A stretch of 64,000 nucleotides of DNA from TMED80 sp964646455 (lineage in GTDB: Bacteria; Fidelibacterota; Marinisomatia; Marinisomatales; UBA1611). The number at the start of each line of letters is the position of its first letter. Within the stretch, counting starts at the first letter, position 1. The notes under the pieces are model-generated. The model was given only the letters and a program-made list of their open reading frames with translations. It ran no database searches and was not told where the DNA came from. The position numbers and the translations under genes were made by a program. The stretch spans positions 28,066 to 92,065 of the forward strand of contig CAZYDX010000001.1 of NCBI GenBank assembly GCA_964646455.1, in the 5' to 3' direction. Below, piece by piece: positions 35,041 through 44,098 of the stretch.

Positions 35041-36789
35041 ATGAGTCATTTTTTAGTAACAACACCATTAAAAGAGACCTGGCCAACTGATAATAGCAAA
35101 ATACTATTTTTAGGTGAATGGTGTCTATTGTATTACGAAAAAAAATCATTGTCTTCTGTGAATGGACATGTTTTGGATTATCATTGGGATGATAGAAATA
35201 AATTATATAATGATTATAAATATATACAAAAAATTTATGAACAACTCTTAATCTTATTATCTTATCAGTTAAATACTATTCATAATGTTGATCATTCAGT
35301 ACGTTATTGGAGAATATTAGTTGGACCATGGCTCGGATATTTTCTACAAATTCTGTTTGATAGATGGTCTTCTCTAACTCAAGCAATGAATTCGTATGAG
35401 ATTGATAACACAATAATTCTAGATTATGAATCTGAGCATTTTATTCCAAAAGGAATGGATGACTTCCATGAATATTATATAAGCGATGAATGGAATCATT
35501 TTGTTTATGGAGAAATATTGAAGATGGCAGGAGAAGTTTCATTATCTTATCAAAATCCAGAACAAGTGCAAATAGAAAATAAAATTAATAATACAAATCA
35601 TAATTTTTCATTAAAAAAAATATTAAAATCAGTTTTAAATAATCTTTCTTACTTAAATAGAGACAATGATTACTTTTTCATTTCTACTCAACTACCAAAG
35701 TTATTACAATTGAAACTTGAATTAAAACTTAATCAATTTCCAATAATAAGGTTCTCTAGACAAGTTCCGAATAAAAAACCTGATTTAAAGAAGCGCAGTT
35801 GGGAATTAAATCCGACAAATGATTCAGATTTTGTAAGAATTTCTACAAAGTTAATTAGCAAATTTTTACCTACAGTTTATCTTGAAGGATATAAGTCACT
35901 CATAGAGATCGTGCAAAATTTAACTTGGCCAAAACGACCTAAAGCAATTTGGACTTCAGATTCGCATTATGATGATGATGTTTTTAAAGCTTGGTCTGCA
36001 AATAAAATAGAACATGGTTCAAAATTAATTATCGGACAGCATGGAGGTCACTTTGGAATTGGTCGTTGGTATTTTTTGGAAGAACATGAAATCTCTATTT
36101 CTGATAAGTATTTTAGTTGGGGATGGACAGATAATTCTATTCCTAAAGTTATTCCAGTCGGACAATTGAAAAATAAAAAACCATTAACTTTTGATTATTC
36201 AAATCAAAAAAAGTTGCTTATGGTATGTCTAAGTATGCCTCGATATAGTTACCATATGTATAGTGTCATTGTTGCAAGTCAATATTTGGACTATTTAAAT
36301 CAACAATTCTTATTTGTTAAATCACTTAAAAAATCAATACAGAATAAGTTAATTATTAGATTATATAATAAGGATTATGGCTGGGAACAGGAGAATCGTT
36401 GGAAAGATAAGTTTCCAAATATCCAATTAGATAATGGTAAAAAGAATATGGAATCACTTATTATTGGTTCACGCCTTTATGTGTCAACATATAATGCAAC
36501 AACATATTTGGAATCATTAACAATGAATATACCAACTATAATTTTTTGGAATCATAATCATTGGGAAATTCGTGAATCGGCAAAACCATATTTTGAAAAG
36601 ATGAAAAAAGTTGGAATATTTCATGATAATCCTGTATCAGCTGCTAGGCAAATTAACTCTGTATGGGATGATGTGGATAAATGGTGGTCTAGCAACGAAG
36701 TTTCTGAAGTAGTAAAAATATTTTGTAATAGATTTTCTAAAATATATAAAAATCCTTTAAAAAAGATCATTAAAGAAATAAAAAATTAA
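35041..36789 (+). CDS. LIC12162-family putative transferase
   Basis: The 582-residue protein begins S-H-F-L-V-T-T-P-L-K-E-T-W-P and soon has FLGEWCLLY and the dense DYHWDDR motif, with R-Y-W-R-I-L-V-G-P-W-L near residue 100; these are the marks I associate with the LIC12162 family of surface-glycan proteins. The C-terminal half (GQHGGHFGIGRW, then STYNATTYLESLTMNIPTI) looks like the CMP-Kdo/GT-B-type donor-binding domain. It probably transfers a sugar, quite likely a ulosonic acid given the neighbours. Function is not experimentally settled to my knowledge. Confidence 0.75.
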   Translation: MSHFLVTTPLKETWPTDNSKILFLGEWCLLYYEKKSLSSVNGHVLDYHWDDRNKLYNDYKYIQKIYEQLLILLSYQLNTIHNVDHSVRYWRILVGPWLGYFLQILFDRWSSLTQAMNSYEIDNTIILDYESEHFIPKGMDDFHEYYISDEWNHFVYGEILKMAGEVSLSYQNPEQVQIENKINNTNHNFSLKKILKSVLNNLSYLNRDNDYFFISTQLPKLLQLKLELKLNQFPIIRFSRQVPNKKPDLKKRSWELNPTNDSDFVRISTKLISKFLPTVYLEGYKSLIEIVQNLTWPKRPKAIWTSDSHYDDDVFKAWSANKIEHGSKLIIGQHGGHFGIGRWYFLEEHEISISDKYFSWGWTDNSIPKVIPVGQLKNKKPLTFDYSNQKKLLMVCLSMPRYSYHMYSVIVASQYLDYLNQQFLFVKSLKKSIQNKLIIRLYNKDYGWEQENRWKDKFPNIQLDNGKKNMESLIIGSRLYVSTYNATTYLESLTMNIPTIIFWNHNHWEIRESAKPYFEKMKKVGIFHDNPVSAARQINSVWDDVDKWWSSNEVSEVVKIFCNRFSKIYKNPLKKIIKEIKN

Positions 36790-36824
36790 TTATTTATTTA
36801 TATCAATGAGATACAATTATTTTT

Positions 36825-37784
36825 ATGAAAATGAATAATAAAAATATAATTCTATCAATAATTATTCCTCTCTACAATGATGAAATTTATATTTTAGATT
36901 GTATAAAGTCAGTTATTATTAATAAAAGTAATAATTTTGAGATATTAATATCTGATGATGTTTCTACAGATTCTAGCTTGAATATAATCAAGTCAATTAA
37001 AGATCCTAGAATAAGAATTATTTCTACTCCTAAAGCATTTGGTGCGGCAAAAAATTGGTCATATGCATTAAATGCTGCTAAAGGTAAATATGTTTATTTT
37101 CTAGCTGGTGATGATTATTTATCGAAAGGAATATTGGATAAAATTATTCCTAATTTTGATGGAAAATCTCATTATATAGCTCCTATGAGTTGCTTTAATG
37201 ATAAGGATGGAAAGATATTTGAGGAACAGGCTACTATAGAAAAGTTCCATAATATGTTTGATGGGAATGAAAAATTATCTTACCAATTAATGAAATGGAT
37301 TAATCATGATGAATTAGTCCTCTCATTTTTTGTTAGAAAGAAAATGTTAATTATATTTAATATGCTACCTTATAGTTCTAATTCTATTTTTTGGTATTGG
37401 GTCTTTGTCGCTTTTTATAATACGAATGTGAAAAATTTAACTGATACAGTTCTTTTCAAAAGGTATAATCATATACATAAGAGAGAATATTGGACATCAA
37501 TCCGATCACAAAATAGTTTATTAGTTTATCTTAAACGATCCTATATTTTTAGATCGTTGTGTGATATATACAATATTATAATTATTTCAAAATATTTTAA
37601 TTCACTAAAATTATTTTTTCATCTATTATTTTTACCAAGAAAAACTTCCGATCATAGTGGTGGTTTATTGGGTTTTTTCAAGAATTCAAAAAAACATTAT
37701 TACGAACCTGGTTTAATATTAATTTTTTTATTTTCTATACCGATTTCAATTATTCGATTTATAAATAAAATAACTAATGAATAA
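36825..37784 (+). CDS. Family 2 glycosyltransferase
   Basis: The 319-residue protein has a GT-A domain with L-S-I-I-I-P-L-Y-N-D, LISDDVSTDSS and YVYFLAGDDYLSKG (the DD metal site), plus the acceptor-side region around 190-215. The C-terminus (about 285-310) is hydrophobic (LILIFLFSIPISIIRF), suggesting membrane association. It should add one sugar to the growing repeat unit on the inner face of the inner membrane. It overlaps the next gene by 8 bp. Confidence 0.85.
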   Translation: MKMNNKNIILSIIIPLYNDEIYILDCIKSVIINKSNNFEILISDDVSTDSSLNIIKSIKDPRIRIISTPKAFGAAKNWSYALNAAKGKYVYFLAGDDYLSKGILDKIIPNFDGKSHYIAPMSCFNDKDGKIFEEQATIEKFHNMFDGNEKLSYQLMKWINHDELVLSFFVRKKMLIIFNMLPYSSNSIFWYWVFVAFYNTNVKNLTDTVLFKRYNHIHKREYWTSIRSQNSLLVYLKRSYIFRSLCDIYNIIIISKYFNSLKLFFHLLFLPRKTSDHSGGLLGFFKNSKKHYYEPGLILIFLFSIPISIIRFINKITNE

Positions 37785-38418
37785 TTCAAAAATAGTCGTT
37801 TATACGGCAATTAAAGGCAATATAGACCCAATCAGAGATGACATAATATGTTTTAATAAATACAACAAATTTAAATCTGATGTGATGAATGCAAAAATTT
37901 ATAAAATATTACCACATTTATTTATGGATTGTGAATATAGTATATGGGTTGATGGCAATATTTTCTTAAATAAACAATCAGAAGAATTTGTTAAAATGTT
38001 AAATGGGAAAGAGATTGCAGTTATAAAGCACCCAACAAATAAGTGTATTTATCAAGAGGCAGAAATAGTTATAAATTCTAAATTAGATGATAGTGAAATA
38101 GTTACAAACCAAATTAGCAGATACAAAGATAATGGTTATAAATCTATGCAAGGAATGGGAATGTGTGGATTAATAATAAGGAAACATACGGATAAAATTG
38201 CAAGGTTAAATGAAAAATGGTGGTCTGAAATATGTTTTGGATCTAAACGAGATCAAATTAGTTTTCCTTACGTATTTAGTAATGAAGTAGAATATATTGA
38301 TTGGCCAGGATCATATAATAATAATTTATTTTCAAGAGATAAACATGTAGTTCCTTTTTACATACAATTTAAAAATATTATTAAGGTTTTTATTAAAAAT
38401 TTGATAAAAAAATTATGA
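37777..38418 (+). CDS. DUF616/TOD1-like putative glycosyltransferase
   Basis: The 213-residue protein begins V-V-Y-T-A-I-K-G-N-I-D and has the Y-S-I-W-V-D-G-N DxN/DxD-like motif, AVIKHPTNKCIYQEAE and a G-M-G-M-C-G-L-I-I-R element. This is the pattern of the DUF616/MUCI70 (TOD1) domain, assigned as glycosyltransferase-like. A short hydrophobic or basic tail (IIKVFIKNLIKKL) may attach it to the membrane. Its stop overlaps a small frame at 38415 as ATGA. Confidence 0.65.
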   Translation: MNNSKIVVYTAIKGNIDPIRDDIICFNKYNKFKSDVMNAKIYKILPHLFMDCEYSIWVDGNIFLNKQSEEFVKMLNGKEIAVIKHPTNKCIYQEAEIVINSKLDDSEIVTNQISRYKDNGYKSMQGMGMCGLIIRKHTDKIARLNEKWWSEICFGSKRDQISFPYVFSNEVEYIDWPGSYNNNLFSRDKHVVPFYIQFKNIIKVFIKNLIKKL

Positions 38419-38516
38419 AAAAAAGAATTATAAGTTTTTTAGAATATTATCCCAGATTATACAACTTGTTTAAAGGAACAAAAAAAAATTGCCATGGATT
38501 TTATTTACAACCGTAA
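38415..38516 (+). pseudogene. 33-codon frame, probable frameshifted N-terminus of the following methyltransferase
   Basis: An ATG at 38415 overlaps the previous stop as ATGA, the same coupled layout seen at many junctions here. It encodes a basic, aromatic N-terminus (MKKRIISFLEYYPRLYNLFK) and stops at 38516. Removing one A from the nine-A run at 38480-38488 would join it in frame to the 38494 gene. The open frame could be a real small peptide, but the coupling and the homopolymer favour a frameshift (biological or sequencing). Confidence 0.5.
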
Positions 38517-39288
38517 ACAACCTGTTGAATATTGGTATGATATTAGTTTATTAACTGATGCGCCTTGGGAAAATATGGTTCATAATTCGGATAATATGAA
38601 TAAAAAATTCTCTACAACCCATAGACAATTATTGAAACTCGTTTCTAATGGAGATTTTACGTTAACTCAGTTTGATCAATACAAAAATATTGATATTTAC
38701 AAAAAATTGAATCAATTAATGTGGCGCCACTATATCGTTTTTTGGACATCTTTATATTCTGCAAAATCTACGCAATCCAATATAAAGAATTATGTTGAGA
38801 TGGGAGTTGCTGATGGACTAACTATTTATTTTGCAATTAATGCAGTAAAAGAATACAAATTTGATTTTAAAGCTTATCTTTATGACACATGGGATAAGGT
38901 ATTGCTTGATAATCCTTCAACTTTAGGAAAACAATTTGAATATGATTATCTTGATATAAATGTTACAAAAAATAATCTTAATGCATTTAATGATAAATTA
39001 TATTTTAAACGTGGAATGATTCCAGAAACTTTTAATGGTAAAGATGAGCCAAAATCAATTGTATGGATGAGTTTAGATTTAAATTCAAATAAACCCACAA
39101 TTGAATCTTTGGATTATTATTGGGATAGGTTAGAGTCAGGTGGGGTCATTTTAGTTGATGATTATGCTCAGCAAACCTATGTTGATACTAAAAGATCTAT
39201 TGATATATGGATTTCAAAGCATAATAATTCTTTATTATTTCAAGTTCCAACTTCACAAGCGATCATTTTTAAAACAAATAATAAATAG
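38494..39288 (+). CDS. TylF/MycF-like SAM methyltransferase (probably N-terminally incomplete as read)
   Basis: The 264-residue protein has motif I NYVEMGVADGLTIYFAI, a second acidic strand with YLYDTWDKV, and the metal-binding/late motif L-E-S-G-G-V-I-L-V-D-D-Y typical of macrocin-O-methyltransferase-like proteins. It probably methylates a sugar hydroxyl. The first ATG (38494) has no ribosome site; the frame is open upstream to 38443 without a start, and a +1-frame coupled start exists at 38415. The true protein is probably about 26 residues longer if the A9 run is corrected to A8. Confidence 0.75.
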   Translation: MDFIYNRKQPVEYWYDISLLTDAPWENMVHNSDNMNKKFSTTHRQLLKLVSNGDFTLTQFDQYKNIDIYKKLNQLMWRHYIVFWTSLYSAKSTQSNIKNYVEMGVADGLTIYFAINAVKEYKFDFKAYLYDTWDKVLLDNPSTLGKQFEYDYLDINVTKNNLNAFNDKLYFKRGMIPETFNGKDEPKSIVWMSLDLNSNKPTIESLDYYWDRLESGGVILVDDYAQQTYVDTKRSIDIWISKHNNSLLFQVPTSQAIIFKTNNK

Positions 39289-39308
39289 ATCTAAAAATAG
39301 AAACTTCA

Positions 39309-40052
39309 TTGAAATTATTTTTGAGATCAAAAATTATTAATTACAAAGATCTAAAATCTTTTATTAAAAAAATAAAAAATATTAAAGAAATAATATTAAA
39401 AGTATTTTTTGAAAATATTTTATATCTATTTTACAAAAAGAAAATATTTGATTTGAATCTAGTAGAAAAAAAAAATGTTTTAGTTTTTGTTGCCCATCAC
39501 GATGATGAAGTTATTTATTGCGGAGGTACGCTTTGTAAGCTTGCAAAAAATAAGAATAGGATTCATATAATAGTTCTTACTGATGCAAAGTTTCAGAATA
39601 CGGAACTAGGTAAAGAAAATTATATAAAAAGAAGGGAATCTTTTTACCAAGTAAATAAATATTTAAATTCAACTTACACAGAGTGTAATATAGAAAATTA
39701 TAAAAATTTAGATCACATAGTTATTTCAGATATATTGAAAGCTGTAATAAATAAGGTAAATCTTATAAAGATTAATCCTGATTTGATTATTACACATGGT
39801 ATTAAGGGAGAATATGGACATGCTCAACATAAGTTAACACATATTATTGCAAATAAAATCTTTAAAAATTACCCAATCTATTATTTTAACAATGGTTTAA
39901 CTGTAGATAAAATATGGGTAAATATTTCAGAAAAAGAAAAAAATATAATTTTTTATTATTATGAGAATTGGGATAAATCTGAATTTCATGCTGTGAAACT
40001 ATTATCTGATAATTGGAATATAAAAAATTTAGAAATTTTTGAAATGTACTAG
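39309..40052 (+). CDS. PIG-L (LmbE-like) deacetylase
   Basis: The 247-residue protein (TTG start) has VLVFVAHHDDEVIYCGGTL, which holds the A/PHxDD zinc-binding and catalytic motif, followed by I-I-V-L-T-D, and later H-G-x-K-G-E-Y-G-H-A-Q-H, the second zinc His (HxxH). Family members remove N-acetyl groups from GlcNAc-type sugars or from lipid- or thiol-linked conjugates. In this locus it may free an amine for another acyl group, for example one carried by the ACP. The first 50 residues are basic and may serve in membrane binding. Confidence 0.85.
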   Translation: MKLFLRSKIINYKDLKSFIKKIKNIKEIILKVFFENILYLFYKKKIFDLNLVEKKNVLVFVAHHDDEVIYCGGTLCKLAKNKNRIHIIVLTDAKFQNTELGKENYIKRRESFYQVNKYLNSTYTECNIENYKNLDHIVISDILKAVINKVNLIKINPDLIITHGIKGEYGHAQHKLTHIIANKIFKNYPIYYFNNGLTVDKIWVNISEKEKNIIFYYYENWDKSEFHAVKLLSDNWNIKNLEIFEMY

Positions 40053-40135
40053 ATTTTTAATTGACCAAATAAACATATTCAATAATCTTAAATTATTTAG
40101 ATCAAAAATATAAAAATTTAATGTGAACTAATAAA

Positions 40136-40978
40136 GTGTACAAATCTATACTTAAAAGAATGATAAAAAAGTTTTTAGATTATATTATTAAAATTAATAA
40201 TACACATCTTTATAAGTTTTTATATAATCTCTTATCAAAAATTTTCAGATTTAATTCTTTTATAAATTCATATAAGAAAGATCATATATGTTTGGAAGAT
40301 AAAACTAGTAAAGATATGATTTATATATGTCATAAAGAAAGAATTCCCTTATATAATATTGGAATTAATTCCAGGTTAGATAAACTAATGAGAGATGAAT
40401 ACTTATTAAATAATATTTCTTTACCAGAAGATTGTATTGTTTTTGATATAGGTTCAAATATTGGTGAATTTGGCGTTTACTTAAGAGCTAATTGTAAAAA
40501 AATGAATATAGAATATCATGCATTCGAACCATCTATGATAGAATATGAGACAAATAAATTAAATAATAATAGAAATAATGATTTTATTAATAATGTTGGT
40601 TTATGGAATAAGAAAGGAGTGATAGAATTTTATAATAAAAATATTACTGGAGATAGTTCATTTATTGAGACAGATGGTTACACTTCGATAGAGAGAGCTA
40701 ACGTTGATACTATAGATAATTATGTTAAAAAATATGATATTCAAAATATAAGATTGTTAAAATTAGAAGCAGAAGGAGGCGAGCCTGAAGTACTTGAGGG
40801 TGCGATAAATACTTTACCTATTATAGATTATATAACTGCTGATTTAGGCTATGAAAGAGGAATTAATGAAGAACATACATTTTCTGATGTAACAAATTTT
40901 TTACTTTCAAACGGCTACGAAATAATTGATATAAACCTCGATAGGTTTTCTTCTCTTTATAAAAATAAGAAAGATTAA
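40136..40978 (+). CDS. FkbM-family methyltransferase
   Basis: The 280-residue protein starts at GTG. Core motifs are IVFDIGSNIGEFGVYL (SAM motif I, FkbM type), EYHAFEPSM (motif II, F-E-P), and I-R-L-L-K-L-E-A-E-G-G-E-P-E-V-L-E-G, the FkbM late motif (KxDxEGxE). It should O-methylate a sugar hydroxyl. It has an 83-bp leader without a clear promoter. The first 60 residues are basic and aromatic, probably peripheral-membrane. Confidence 0.85.
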   Translation: MYKSILKRMIKKFLDYIIKINNTHLYKFLYNLLSKIFRFNSFINSYKKDHICLEDKTSKDMIYICHKERIPLYNIGINSRLDKLMRDEYLLNNISLPEDCIVFDIGSNIGEFGVYLRANCKKMNIEYHAFEPSMIEYETNKLNNNRNNDFINNVGLWNKKGVIEFYNKNITGDSSFIETDGYTSIERANVDTIDNYVKKYDIQNIRLLKLEAEGGEPEVLEGAINTLPIIDYITADLGYERGINEEHTFSDVTNFLLSNGYEIIDINLDRFSSLYKNKKD

Positions 40979-40998
40979 ACTTATAAAATAAAAAATAG

Positions 40999-41925
40999 AT
41001 GAAAAAAATATTTGTCGCCACATCAAGTTTTGCAAAGATATCAAATGATCCAATAGATTTGCTAGATAAAAATTTATATAAAGTTAGTTATAATACCTTA
41101 TTACGAAAGTTGAATGAAAGAGAATTAATTGATTTTGCTAAAAATGCTGATGCAATTATTGCAGGTACTGAGAAATATTCTATAAAAGTATTTGAGAAAT
41201 TGAACAAACTAAAAGTTATATCACGAATTGGTGTTGGGGTTGATAATATTGATCTTAAAGCTTCTAAGACATATGGAATAAAAATTTATATAACCCATAC
41301 TACTCCTGCTCCAGCTGTTGCAGAGCTTACTTTAGGATTGTTAATTGATGTTGCTCGAAAAATTTCTTCAAATTACAGTAATATTATAATTGGAAAATGG
41401 AATAAACAAATGGGTGTTTTATTAAGTAATAAAACTTTAGGAATCATCGGTTTGGGAACAGTTGGAAAAGAATTAGTTAAACTTGCAAAAGGATTTAATT
41501 TTAAACTTCTAGCATTTGATAAATATTATGATGAAGATTTTGCAAAAAGACATAATATATCTTATTGTGATTTAAACACATTACTTAATAATGCTGATAT
41601 TATATCTATACATTTAAATTTGTCTAGTGAAACTGATCAATTAATTAATGAAAAGCAGATTAGTAAAATGAAAAAGAATAGTATATTATTAAATACTTCT
41701 AGGGGAGAAATAGTTGATGAGAAAGCTCTTTATAATGCGTTAAAAGATGAGGAGATATTGGGTGCAGGTCTAGATGTTTTTAAAAACGAACCTTATTTCG
41801 GACCGCTTAAAGAGCTTAAAAATGTGATTCTTACTCCTCATGTAGGATCATATGCTAAAGAAATACGAATTCAAATGGAAATGGAAGCAGTAGAAAACGT
41901 TATTAGAGGGTTAAATGAATTATAA
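40999..41925 (+). CDS. D-3-phosphoglycerate dehydrogenase-like D-2-hydroxyacid dehydrogenase
   Basis: In this 308-residue protein the cofactor loop is LGIIGLGTVGKELVKLA, the substrate Arg lies in LLNTSRGEIVDEKAL, the catalytic Glu in GLDVFKNEP and the His in ILTPHVGS. RIGVGVDNIDL is typical of PGDH-like enzymes. There is no C-terminal ACT domain, so it is not feedback-regulated serine-pathway SerA. It heads a five-gene set ending in an HpcH/HpaI aldolase, so it may act on a hydroxy or keto sugar acid. Confidence 0.85.
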   Translation: MKKIFVATSSFAKISNDPIDLLDKNLYKVSYNTLLRKLNERELIDFAKNADAIIAGTEKYSIKVFEKLNKLKVISRIGVGVDNIDLKASKTYGIKIYITHTTPAPAVAELTLGLLIDVARKISSNYSNIIIGKWNKQMGVLLSNKTLGIIGLGTVGKELVKLAKGFNFKLLAFDKYYDEDFAKRHNISYCDLNTLLNNADIISIHLNLSSETDQLINEKQISKMKKNSILLNTSRGEIVDEKALYNALKDEEILGAGLDVFKNEPYFGPLKELKNVILTPHVGSYAKEIRIQMEMEAVENVIRGLNEL

Positions 41926-42838
41926 AAAAGTTTTAGTTACGGGAAGTTCAGGTTTTATTGGTAGCCATGTAGTTGATGCTTTGATAAAGAATGGTTTGCA
42001 GGTAGTTCTTTTCGATAATAAAAATTCACCTTATAAATCTGATGAACAAATTGAATTTATCGGAAGTATATTAAATAAAGAAGATTTAGATAAATCTATA
42101 AGGGATTGTGATGCAGTTTATCATTTTGCTGCGCAAGCAGATATTGGAGTTTCAAGCACCTCTCCTGAAAAAACTTTAGAGACTAATATAATTGGAACAC
42201 AAAATGTATTAAAAGCAGCTATAAAGCACAAAGTTAAGAGGTTTATGTTCGCCAGTACTATATATGTGTATAGTGAATTAGGAAGTTTCTATCGTGTTTC
42301 AAAACAAGCTTGTGAAAAAATGATTGAAGAATACCAAAGAGAGTTTTCTATTGATTATACAATCTTACGTTTTGGTTCACTTTATGGACCAAGAGCAAAT
42401 AAATTTAATGGAATTCAAAATTTTTTAATAGATGCTTTGAAGAATAAGAAGATTTTACGTAGAGGTGATGGTGAAGAGATAAGAGAATATATCCATGTGA
42501 AGGATGCTGCTCAATTATCTGTTGATGCGTTAGATAAAAAATATATGAATGAACATTTAATAATCACTGGTAATCAACAAATAAAGGTAAAAGATTTATT
42601 ATTTATGATTAAGGAAATATTTAAAGGTCAAGTTAAAATTGATTTTGGGCAAGAAGAGGAACTTCATCATTACGAAATAACTCCATATAATTATAAACCG
42701 CAAGTTGCTAAAAAATTGACTTCCAGCACATATTATGATCTTGGGCAAGGATTAATGGATTTGATATATGATTTGGAAAATGATAACGATAATGAAAATA
42801 ATATTCCAAAAATATCTTTACGTAATAGAAAAAAATGA
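41915..42838 (+). CDS. NAD-dependent sugar epimerase/dehydratase (extended SDR)
   Basis: The 307-residue protein has V-T-G-S-S-G-F-I-G-S-H at the N-terminus, YHFAAQADIGVS, F-A-S-T-I-Y-V-Y, the catalytic Y-R-V-S-K and ILRFGSLYGPRA. The last 20 residues are polar and low-complexity. It overlaps the previous gene by 11 bp and the next by 4 bp. Extended SDRs convert nucleotide sugars at C-4 or dehydrate them; which reaction occurs here cannot be read off. Confidence 0.85.
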   Translation: MNYKKVLVTGSSGFIGSHVVDALIKNGLQVVLFDNKNSPYKSDEQIEFIGSILNKEDLDKSIRDCDAVYHFAAQADIGVSSTSPEKTLETNIIGTQNVLKAAIKHKVKRFMFASTIYVYSELGSFYRVSKQACEKMIEEYQREFSIDYTILRFGSLYGPRANKFNGIQNFLIDALKNKKILRRGDGEEIREYIHVKDAAQLSVDALDKKYMNEHLIITGNQQIKVKDLLFMIKEIFKGQVKIDFGQEEELHHYEITPYNYKPQVAKKLTSSTYYDLGQGLMDLIYDLENDNDNENNIPKISLRNRKK

Positions 42839-43452
42839 AATTTATTGATTTGAGCCATCCTATATCTAATGATACGAAAACATATCCAACTGATCCAAAA
42901 ATTTCTATAGTAAAAGAAAAAGGAATAAATCGTAATAACAGTCTATTACATAGTTTTAAAATGGGGACACATACTGGAACACATCTTGATGTACCTGCTC
43001 ATATACTTCCTAATGGTAAAACCTTGGATAATTATTCTTTAAAATACTTTTCTGGCCTCACAGTTAAAGTTGATAAAGATTCAATTGATTCCTTAAGTAA
43101 AATAAAGAAAAATATTGATGGTTTAATTTATGAAACAGGATGGTTTAACAATTTCAATAACCCTGACATTTTCTATGGTAAAGATAGACCTACTATACCT
43201 CTTAAATTAATTAAGAAAGTTATTGCGATGAATATTAATTTTTTTGGTTGTGACCTTCCAAGTGTAGACAAAAGTGAATCAGTAGATAAAAAAGTTCACC
43301 ACAATTTATTGTATTCTGATATTATAATTTATGAATCATTAACAAACCTTAATCAATTACCTTTACTCAAACCTTTTCATTTTTATGGTTTTCCACTTCC
43401 ATTTATTGGGTTAGATGGATCACCTATTCGCGCAGTTGGAATTATTAATTAG
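42835..43452 (+). CDS. Cyclase-family (kynurenine-formamidase-like) metal hydrolase
   Basis: The 205-residue protein carries the family's metal motif H-T-G-T-H-L-D-V-P-A-H at residues 46-56, after an opening FIDLSHPISNDTKTYP, and FFGCDLPSVDK later. Family members include kynurenine formamidase and isatin hydrolase, which open amide or cyclic bonds with a metal. In a sugar locus it might open a lactone or remove a formyl group. The start overlaps the epimerase stop (ATGA). Confidence 0.8.
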   Translation: MKFIDLSHPISNDTKTYPTDPKISIVKEKGINRNNSLLHSFKMGTHTGTHLDVPAHILPNGKTLDNYSLKYFSGLTVKVDKDSIDSLSKIKKNIDGLIYETGWFNNFNNPDIFYGKDRPTIPLKLIKKVIAMNINFFGCDLPSVDKSESVDKKVHHNLLYSDIIIYESLTNLNQLPLLKPFHFYGFPLPFIGLDGSPIRAVGIIN

Positions 43453-43471
43453 TATTTAATTTTAATTAATT

Positions 43472-44098
43472 TTGATCAAGGGAATTATATTTGATTTTGA
43501 TGGAGTTATAGTTGACTCTGTTCAAGTGAAAACAGATGCCTTTTTTGAATTGTATTCTCCGTATGGTAGTGAAATAGCTGATAAAGTTGTTAAGCATCAT
43601 ATTTTAAATGGAGGAATGTCTCGTTACGAAAAGATTAACTATTATCACAAAACTTATTTAAATAAATCCGTTACAAAAACAGAGATAGCATTCTTAGCAA
43701 AACGCTTTTCAAAATTAGTTATAAATAAGGTAATTGATTCTCCATATATACCTGGTGTGCTTGATTATATTAAAAAGAGTGTCAAAAATTATATGTTATT
43801 CATTTCAACTGGGACTCCAATTAATGAAATAAAACAAATTTTACTGGCTAGGAAAATCAATAAATATTTTTCTGATGTTTTTGGTTCGCCTGATAACAAA
43901 AATATTCATATTAATAATATTATTTCTAATTATAATATAACTTCAGATGAATTATTATTCTATGGTGATAGTAAAGTTGACATGGATGCAGCAAATAATA
44001 ATAATATTGATTTTATACTAATTAATAATATTGATAATAAAGATCTTACTTTGCAATATAGTGGACAAGTAATTGACAACTTTAAAGGATTAATATAA
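43472..44098 (+). CDS. HAD-superfamily hydrolase (phosphoglycolate-phosphatase-like)
   Basis: The 208-residue protein (TTG start) has FDFDGVIVDSVQVKTDAF (motif I), F-I-S-T-G-T-P (motif II), the Lys region before SDVFGSPDNK, and LLFYGDSKVDMDAA (motif IV). An alpha-helical cap sits between motif I and II. It should hydrolyse a sugar phosphate or similar. It is coupled to the aldolase gene (TAATG). Confidence 0.85.
   Translation: MIKGIIFDFDGVIVDSVQVKTDAFFELYSPYGSEIADKVVKHHILNGGMSRYEKINYYHKTYLNKSVTKTEIAFLAKRFSKLVINKVIDSPYIPGVLDYIKKSVKNYMLFISTGTPINEIKQILLARKINKYFSDVFGSPDNKNIHINNIISNYNITSDELLFYGDSKVDMDAANNNNIDFILINNIDNKDLTLQYSGQVIDNFKGLI

Noticed and set aside
39155..39340. 61-codon frame bridging the methyltransferase and deacetylase genes
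   Set aside because: Mostly inside the methyltransferase in another frame; no recognisable protein features.
40053..40135. Possible terminator hairpin around 40084-40101
   Set aside because: The palindrome-like ATCT...AGAT arms leave almost no loop, contain a bulge and are AT-only; not a credible terminator.
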